Part shown: piece by piece, positions 8,567 to 12,390 of the stretch
How positions within the stretch are numbered: position 1 is the first letter of the stretch
Layout: each line of letters opens with the position of its first letter
Origin: an uncultured Alphaproteobacteria bacterium
GTDB lineage: Bacteria > Pseudomonadota > Alphaproteobacteria > Rhizobiales > Hyphomicrobiaceae
DNA: 12,390 bases
Assembly: GCA_937950105.1 (NCBI GenBank)
Contig: CALFEM010000003.1
Coordinates: 1-12,390, forward strand
Direction of reading: 5' to 3'
Notes under the pieces: model-generated
What the model saw: only the letters and a program-made list of their open reading frames with translations
The model's database searches: none
Told to the model about the DNA's origin: nothing
Program-made: the position numbers and the translations under genes

Positions 8567-9106
8567 TCAGCGCGGCGACAGCACCATGACCATCTGGCGG
8601 CCTTCGAGGCGCGGTTCGCTTTCGACCTTGGCGATACCCTCGACCTCGGCCTTCACCCGCTGCAGGACCTGCATGCCGAGTTCCTGGTGCGCCATCTCGC
8701 GGCCGCGAAAGCGCAGCGTCACCTTGACCTTGTCGCCTTCCTCGAAGAAGCGGCGGATAGCCTTCAGCTTGACGTCGTAGTCGTGGTCGTCGATCGCAGG
8801 GCGCATCTTGATCTCCTTGATCTCGACGACCTTCTGCTTCTTGCGTGCCTCGGCTGCCTTCTTCTGCTGCTCGAACTTGAACTTGCCGAAGTCCATGATC
8901 TTGCAGACAGGCGGCTCTGCGTCGGGCGAAATCTCGACGAGGTCGAGCCCGGCCTGCGTGGCCTTCTCCATGGCATCGAAGCGGCTGACAACGCCGACGT
9001 TGTCGCCATTCTCATCGATCAGGCGGATCTCGCGGGCCCGGATCGCATCGTTGATCCTCGGGCCGGATTGCTCGCGCTCGGGCGCGGCACGTGACGGGCG
9101 ACGGAT
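8567..9106 (-). CDS. infC: Translation initiation factor IF-3
   Basis: IF-3 binds the 30S subunit, prevents premature 50S joining and checks start-codon/initiator-tRNA pairing. From the start chosen here the protein is 179 aa, the normal length. The N-domain runs to about residue 75 with the family signature [10 protein letters not shown] (69-78). A Lys-rich helical linker (82-100) follows, then the C-domain with RFRGREMAH (132-140) and the usual end [13 protein letters not shown]. Start choice: an ATC codon at 9106-9104 opens the reading frame at IRRPSRA, matching the MRRP start of other alphaproteobacterial IF-3 proteins. AGGAG (minus strand, 9119-9115) sits eight bases before it. The in-frame GTG at 9136 would add ten residues but has no Shine-Dalgarno (preceding bases GCATTATTTCAT), and would place the strong AGGAG inside the coding region. 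E. coli infC also uses a near-cognate start (AUU), through which IF-3 represses its own synthesis. rpmI and rplT do not follow; a terminator does. Confidence 0.95.
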   Translation of the reverse strand: MRRPSRAAPEREQSGPRINDAIRAREIRLIDENGDNVGVVSRFDAMEKATQAGLDLVEISPDAEPPVCKIMDFGKFKFEQQKKAAEARKKQKVVEIKEIKMRPAIDDHDYDVKLKAIRRFFEEGDKVKVTLRFRGREMAHQELGMQVLQRVKAEVEGIAKVESEPRLEGRQMVMVLSPR

Positions 9107-9114
9107 GTTGGTCT

Positions 9115-9119
9115 CTCCT
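9115..9119 (-). promoter_or_regulatory. Shine-Dalgarno deciding the infC start
   Basis: AGGAG on the minus strand (within CAGGAGAGACC) lies eight bases before the ATC at 9106-9104. It is the only good ribosome binding site near the infC 5' end and therefore favours the ATC start over the GTG at 9136-9134. Confidence 0.8.
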
Positions 9120-9227
9120 GTTGTAGCCTCGGACACATGAAATAATGCGGCATTCTCGCGAATTCCGGCTTCGCGCTCAATGCCCGTGGATCACACCCGG
9201 CGGTCCAGCGGTTGACATTGTATTGCG

Positions 9228-9257
9228 ATATAGCCGGTTTCGGCCGCAGCGTGACAA
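9228..9257 (-). promoter_or_regulatory. Candidate sigma-70-type promoter for infC
   Basis: On the minus strand TTGTCA (9257-9252) and CTATAT (9233-9228) are separated by 18 bases. The resulting transcript would start near 9220 and carry a leader of roughly 115 nt before the ATC start. The -35 element fits well and the -10 only moderately. No experimental or comparative support is available, and other starts in this 314-bp gap are possible. Confidence 0.4.
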
Positions 9258-9286
9258 AATCGCCGCAGCCCGATCAGCCGGATAGG

Positions 9287-9375
9287 GATTGCCAGCCGCA
9301 CCCTGTCCAACCGTTCGGTTGGCAGCGTTGCCACAGCAAGGCAATCTGGACAACAGATTGGAATTTGGCTGCCAA
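9287..9375. repeat. Cluster of overlapping inverted repeats between glycosyltransferase gene and infC
   Basis: Four perfect pairings overlap in 89 bases: CCAACCG/CGGTTGG (9307-9313 with 9316-9322), GATTGCC/GGCAATC (9287-9293 with 9340-9346), CAATCTG/CAGATTG (9342-9348 with 9354-9360) and TTGGCAGC/GCTGCCAA (9319-9326 with 9368-9375). The second and third compete for 9342-9346, and the first and fourth for 9319-9322. No T-run follows any stem on either strand. The element lies upstream of the candidate infC promoter. It could be the 3' end of the glycosyltransferase mRNA, an unannotated small RNA, or a protein-binding region. The rest of the gap (9107-9420) shows no gene, tRNA or clear terminator. 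Confidence 0.5.
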
Positions 9376-9420
9376 GTCAAGCTCACCTGGCGCAGTCGGC
9401 GTGTTTACCGGCCGTCGAGG

Positions 9421-10650
9421 TTACGAATTGGCGGCTGCCTCGGCTTGCTCTGCGGCGGTCATGAAGGCTGCCGCGAGGCGGGTATCGAGCAGCTCGTCGT
9501 AGACGGAGAGGGTCTTTGCGCGCATGGCGCGGAGGGAAAAGCGCTCGATGACGTTGCCGCGCGCCCGCTCGCCTATGCGGGCGTGCTCCTCGGGCGGCAG
9601 CGTCAGGCCCTCGCGCAGGGCGTCCGCCAGCGCCAGGGCGTCGCCCGCCGCCACCAGCCAGCCGGTGCGGCGGTCCGGGCCCGAATTCTCGCGCGTGAGC
9701 ACGGTTTCCTGCGGCGCGCCGATGGCCGTCGCGATCACCGGGCAGCGCATGATCTGCGATTCCGCCGCCGCCCGCCCGAACGCCTCGGGCTCGGTCGAGG
9801 CGACGACCCCAAGATACGAGGCCGCGAACGCCGCCGGGATGTCCGAGACGTGCCCGACCAGGCGAACGGTCTGCTGCAGCCCGGCCGCCTCGATCTGCTG
9901 CGCGAGCCCGCGGGCATAGTCCTCGCGGCCCTGCGCGTCGCCAGCCAGCACGATGACCGCGTCGCGTCCCGGGTCGCCCGGCGCGTCGCGCAGAAGGCGC
10001 GCCGCCTCGATCAGGACGCCCTGTCCCTTCCACGACGTCAGGCGCGCGGCCTGCAGTACGACGCGCTCCCCGTCACGCACGCCCCATGCCGCGCGCAGGG
10101 CGGCGACGCGTTCGGGTGCGATGCGGCCGGGGTCGAAAATGGCGCCGTCGACGCCGCGATGGATGACGCGGATCCGTTCTGCCGGTGTGGCGTAGCGCGC
10201 ACGCACGAGGTCGGCGGTGAAGTTGGAGTTGGCGATGACCAGATCGCCGCGCGCCATGACGCTGTTATAGAGCTTCTTGGCGGCGCCGCTCTCGTTATAG
10301 GCGCCGTGATAAGTCGTGACGAAGCGGCGCCCGGTGCGGCGCGCCGCGGCCAGCGCACTCCACGCTGGCGCACGGCTGCGGGCATGAACGAGATCGACGC
10401 CCTCGCGCTCGATCAGCCGGGCGATGGCGGCGGCATTGGCGAGCAGCTTCGCCGGGTTCTTGGTCGCGGCTGCAAAGCGCACGAACTCGCCGCCTGCCGC
10501 CGCGAGATCACCTTCCATGCGTCCGCCCTCGCTCAGCACGATGGCGCGCCCTCCGGCAGCGACGATCGCTTCGGCGATTTCGACCGTGGTGCGCTCGGCG
10601 CCGCCGGTGTCGAGATCGGGAATGATCTGCAGTATGGTCGGGCGCTTCAT
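9421..10650 (-). CDS. GT4-type (GT-B fold) glycosyltransferase
   Basis: This is a cytoplasmic or membrane-associated retaining glycosyltransferase of 409 aa that would move a sugar from an activated donor to a cell-surface glycan or lipid acceptor. The N-terminal Rossmann domain shows the acceptor-side signature LDTGGAER (13-20), then HARSRAPAW (89-97), TTYHGAY (112-118) and NSNF (141-144). The linker VIHRGVD (162-168) leads into the C-terminal donor domain with AARLTSWKGQ (201-210), GHVSDIP (266-272) and the E-x7-E donor motif from Glu289 to Glu297 in EAFGRAAAE. The ATG at 10650 is chosen because MKRPTILQIIPDLDTGGAE is the canonical family start. The open frame extends upstream to 10773, but that part has no motif and would overlap the divergent hydrolase gene. 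The ribosome binding site is weak. It stands alone, with no polysaccharide cluster around it, so donor and acceptor cannot be named. Confidence 0.9.
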   Translation of the reverse strand: MKRPTILQIIPDLDTGGAERTTVEIAEAIVAAGGRAIVLSEGGRMEGDLAAAGGEFVRFAAATKNPAKLLANAAAIARLIEREGVDLVHARSRAPAWSALAAARRTGRRFVTTYHGAYNESGAAKKLYNSVMARGDLVIANSNFTADLVRARYATPAERIRVIHRGVDGAIFDPGRIAPERVAALRAAWGVRDGERVVLQAARLTSWKGQGVLIEAARLLRDAPGDPGRDAVIVLAGDAQGREDYARGLAQQIEAAGLQQTVRLVGHVSDIPAAFAASYLGVVASTEPEAFGRAAAESQIMRCPVIATAIGAPQETVLTRENSGPDRRTGWLVAAGDALALADALREGLTLPPEEHARIGERARGNVIERFSLRAMRAKTLSVYDELLDTRLAAAFMTAAEQAEAAANS

Positions 10651-10709
10651 CGGGCTCGCGAATTCAAGGCACTGGCTCGGCGACTTCAAAGGCAACGAGG
10701 TGTCATAGG

Positions 10710-11498
10710 ATGACGGCGACGGAACCGCAATTCTTCCATGTCGGCACGCCGGAGCACGAGCGGCGGATCGCATATCTGATGGACACGGGACGCGCGGAGG
10801 CAGGGCCTGGCCTCGTCTGGCTGGCGGGGCTCAAGTCGGACATGGTGTCGACCAAGGCGGCGGCGCTGGCCGAATGGGCCGGGACGCGGGGCTTGCCGAT
10901 GACGCGGTTCGACTATTCCGGTCACGGCCGGTCGAGTGGGCGCTTCGAGGATGCTGTGGTCGGTGACTGGCTCGAGGAAGCGCGCGCGGTCTTCACCCGC
11001 CTGACGCGTGGGACGCAGATCCTGGTCGGCTCGTCGACGGGCGGGCACGTGGCGCTGCTGCTGCTGCGCGATCTCTTGCGCACAGCGCCAGCCGAGGCGG
11101 CGCGCATCAAGGCGCTGGTGTTGATCGCGCCGGCCTGGGACCTGACCGAAGAGCTGATGTGGAACGAGTTTGACGCGGAGGCCCGCCGCGAGCTGACGGA
11201 GAACGGCGTGTTTTATCGGCCGTCGGCGTATGGCGAACCGTACGCCATCACGCGCCGCTTTATCGAGGAGGGTCGCAATCATCTGTTCAAGGGTGAGCCG
11301 TTCGATCCGGGCCGACCGGTGGTGATCCTGCAAGGCGTGCAGGACGCCGACGTGCCGGTGGCGCACGCGCGCCGTCTGGCGGGCTTTCTCACCGGCGGGT
11401 GGGCGCGGCTCATCGAAGTCGCGGACGGCGAGCACCGCATGTCGCGCCCGCAGGACCTCGCGCTCTTGTATGGCGAGATCGAGCGGCTGTTGCGGTAG
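10710..11498 (+). CDS. Alpha/beta hydrolase, ABHD10-like
   Basis: This is a serine hydrolase of 262 aa, with no signal peptide, so probably cytoplasmic. The core is a single alpha/beta-hydrolase domain: an oxyanion-region strand ending in VWLAG (36-40), RFDYSGHGRS (66-75), the nucleophile elbow GSSTG (107-111) with Ser109, a likely acid Asp212 in GVQDADVP (209-216), and the base His242 in GEHRM. The FDYSG...QILVGSS...GEHRM layout resembles mitochondrial ABHD10, a thioesterase that removes S-acyl groups and hydrolyses acyl-glucuronides; carboxylesterase is the commoner bacterial annotation. The true substrate is unknown. GAGG at 10697-10700 lies nine bases before the ATG. It is divergent from the glycosyltransferase with a 59-bp gap and convergent with maeB with an 18-bp gap. 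No terminator is visible in that short gap. Confidence 0.9.
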   Translation: MTATEPQFFHVGTPEHERRIAYLMDTGRAEAGPGLVWLAGLKSDMVSTKAAALAEWAGTRGLPMTRFDYSGHGRSSGRFEDAVVGDWLEEARAVFTRLTRGTQILVGSSTGGHVALLLLRDLLRTAPAEAARIKALVLIAPAWDLTEELMWNEFDAEARRELTENGVFYRPSAYGEPYAITRRFIEEGRNHLFKGEPFDPGRPVVILQGVQDADVPVAHARRLAGFLTGGWARLIEVADGEHRMSRPQDLALLYGEIERLLR

Positions 11499-11516
11499 AG
11501 CGACCGGCGCGCCCGT

Positions 11517-12390
11517 CTAGGCGTGCCGCTGCGCCGCCTCGACGGCGGCGAGCGCTGCCATGTTGACGATGCGGCGCACGCTGGCGGTTGGCTCCAGGAT
11601 ATGCGCGGGCATCGCCGTGCCGATCAGCATCGGGCCGACGGTGATGTTGTTCGAGGCGGCGACCTTCAGCAGGTTGTAGGCGATGTTGGCGGCGTCGACA
11701 GTCGGCATGATGAGCAGGTTGGCATCGCGCGTCAGCCGGGATTGCGGGAACACGTCGTCGAGCAGCGGATGCATGAGAGCGGCATCGCCGCGCATCTCGC
11801 CGTCGATCTCGAGGTCGGGTGCGGCGGCGGTTATCTTCTCGCGTGCGGCACGCATGGTGCGGGCCTCGAGCGCGTCGGAGCTGCCAAAGCTCGAATGCGA
11901 CAGCAGCGCCACGCTCGGGGCGACGCCGAAGCGGCGCACTTCCTCGGCGGCGAGCAGCGTTATCTCGCAGAGCTGGTCGGCCGAGGGATAACGGTTGACG
12001 TAGGTGTCGCAGATGAAGAGCTGGCGATCCGGCAGCATCAGCATGTTCATGGCGGCGAGTGTCGAAACGCCTGCGCGCGGGCCGATGACGCGGCAGACAT
12101 ACTGAAGGTGCTCGTCGAAGGTACCGCGCATGCCGCACAGCATGCCGTCGACGTAGCCGCGCCTCAGATACATCGCGCCGATCAGCGTCTGCCGCGAACG
12201 CATTTCCTCGCGCGCCATCGCCATGGTGACGCCGGCACGCTTCATCAGCTCGTAGTATTCGCGCTCGACATCCTGCTGCTGGTGGCTGGACTGGCCGTGG
12301 ATGATCTCGATCGTCTCACCGGATTTGAGACGCAGCCCGAGCTGCTTGATGCGCGTGTTGATGACGTAGTCGCGGCCGATCAGCACAGGG
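11517..12390 (-). CDS. maeB: NADP-dependent malic enzyme MaeB, C-terminal part (5' end outside window)
   Basis: The visible 290 or so residues form the phosphotransacetylase-like C-terminal domain found in large, about 750-aa MaeB-type malic enzymes, which decarboxylate malate to pyruvate with NADP. Recognisable parts, counted from the first full residue after the edge proline, are LIGRDYVI near the edge, TLIGAMYLRRG (67-77), LFICDTYVN (123-131), LLSHSSFGSS (161-170), GEMRGDAAL (196-204) and ANIAYNLLKV (233-242). The protein ends at ILEPTASVRRIVNM plus a short tail, as in MaeB. The reading frame is open to the last base of the window, reading P-V-L-I-G-R, so a GTG at 12386 is internal and not a start. 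In characterised family members this domain lacks transacetylase activity and serves regulation and oligomerisation. A stand-alone phosphate acetyltransferase is the alternative, but the sequence pattern favours MaeB. The catalytic malic-enzyme domain lies beyond the window. Confidence 0.88.
   Translation of the reverse strand, partial: PVLIGRDYVINTRIKQLGLRLKSGETIEIIHGQSSHQQQDVEREYYELMKRAGVTMAMAREEMRSRQTLIGAMYLRRGYVDGMLCGMRGTFDEHLQYVCRVIGPRAGVSTLAAMNMLMLPDRQLFICDTYVNRYPSADQLCEITLLAAEEVRRFGVAPSVALLSHSSFGSSDALEARTMRAAREKITAAAPDLEIDGEMRGDAALMHPLLDDVFPQSRLTRDANLLIMPTVDAANIAYNLLKVAASNNITVGPMLIGTAMPAHILEPTASVRRIVNMAALAAVEAAQRHA

Noticed and set aside
9212..9217. Perfect TTGACA on the plus strand in the infC upstream gap
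   Set aside because: No -10 element at suitable spacing (only a TATAGC-like box 11 bases away), and no plus-strand gene begins until 10710.
9289..10713. Plus-strand open frame of 474 codons over the glycosyltransferase gene
   Set aside because: The minus strand carries the canonical GT4 motifs in order. The plus-strand translation is low-complexity Arg/Gly/Ala sequence.
10651..10773. Upstream extension of the glycosyltransferase to an ATG at 10773
   Set aside because: The added 41 residues lack family features, overlap the divergent hydrolase gene, and the canonical N-terminus begins at the ATG at 10650.
11506..11513. GGCGCGCC palindrome between the convergent hydrolase and maeB stops, considered as a terminator
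   Set aside because: Only 8 bp with no loop and no T-run on either strand; too short to form a terminator.

Overview
This window looks like the start of a contig from a high-GC alphaproteobacterium. The evidence is strongly G/C-biased codon use throughout, an IF-3 of the alphaproteobacterial type that begins M/I-R-R-P, and a MaeB-type malic enzyme. An order such as Hyphomicrobiales is possible, but the sequence alone does not settle it. Bases 1-34 match the Illumina TruSeq read-2 adapter and are not genomic, so real sequence begins at base 35 and that point is almost certainly a contig edge.

Bases 35-628 hold no gene I can support. They form a GC-rich leader with a perfect 14-bp palindrome and a stable hairpin just before the ribosome binding site of the first gene. 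Bases 629-8483 are a three-gene plus-strand operon for a tripartite RND efflux pump of the MdtABC type: a periplasmic adaptor with unusual Gly/Arg-rich tracts, then two different RND permeases. The genes are joined by two ATGA start/stop overlaps. No outer-membrane channel gene and no regulator gene is present in the window.

On the minus strand, infC (IF-3) converges on the pump operon and ends at a textbook intrinsic terminator. The best-supported infC start is a near-cognate ATC codon with a strong Shine-Dalgarno, not the upstream GTG. Behind it is a 314-bp gap with a candidate promoter and a cluster of inverted repeats whose arms could pair in competing ways. A GT4-type glycosyltransferase follows on the same strand.

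Divergent from the glycosyltransferase is an ABHD10-like alpha/beta hydrolase. Convergent with the hydrolase is the 3' part of maeB (its phosphotransacetylase-like domain), cut by the right edge of the window.

The pump genes form one functional unit (envelope export). The remaining genes are housekeeping or general metabolism (translation initiation, cell-surface glycan, ester/thioester hydrolysis, malate to pyruvate) and show no evident shared pathway. I found no mobile element, CRISPR array, tRNA or rRNA, and no convincing novel multi-gene system. The points most worth a second look are the infC start, the repeat cluster upstream of it, the Arg/Gly-rich adaptor and the adapter contamination.
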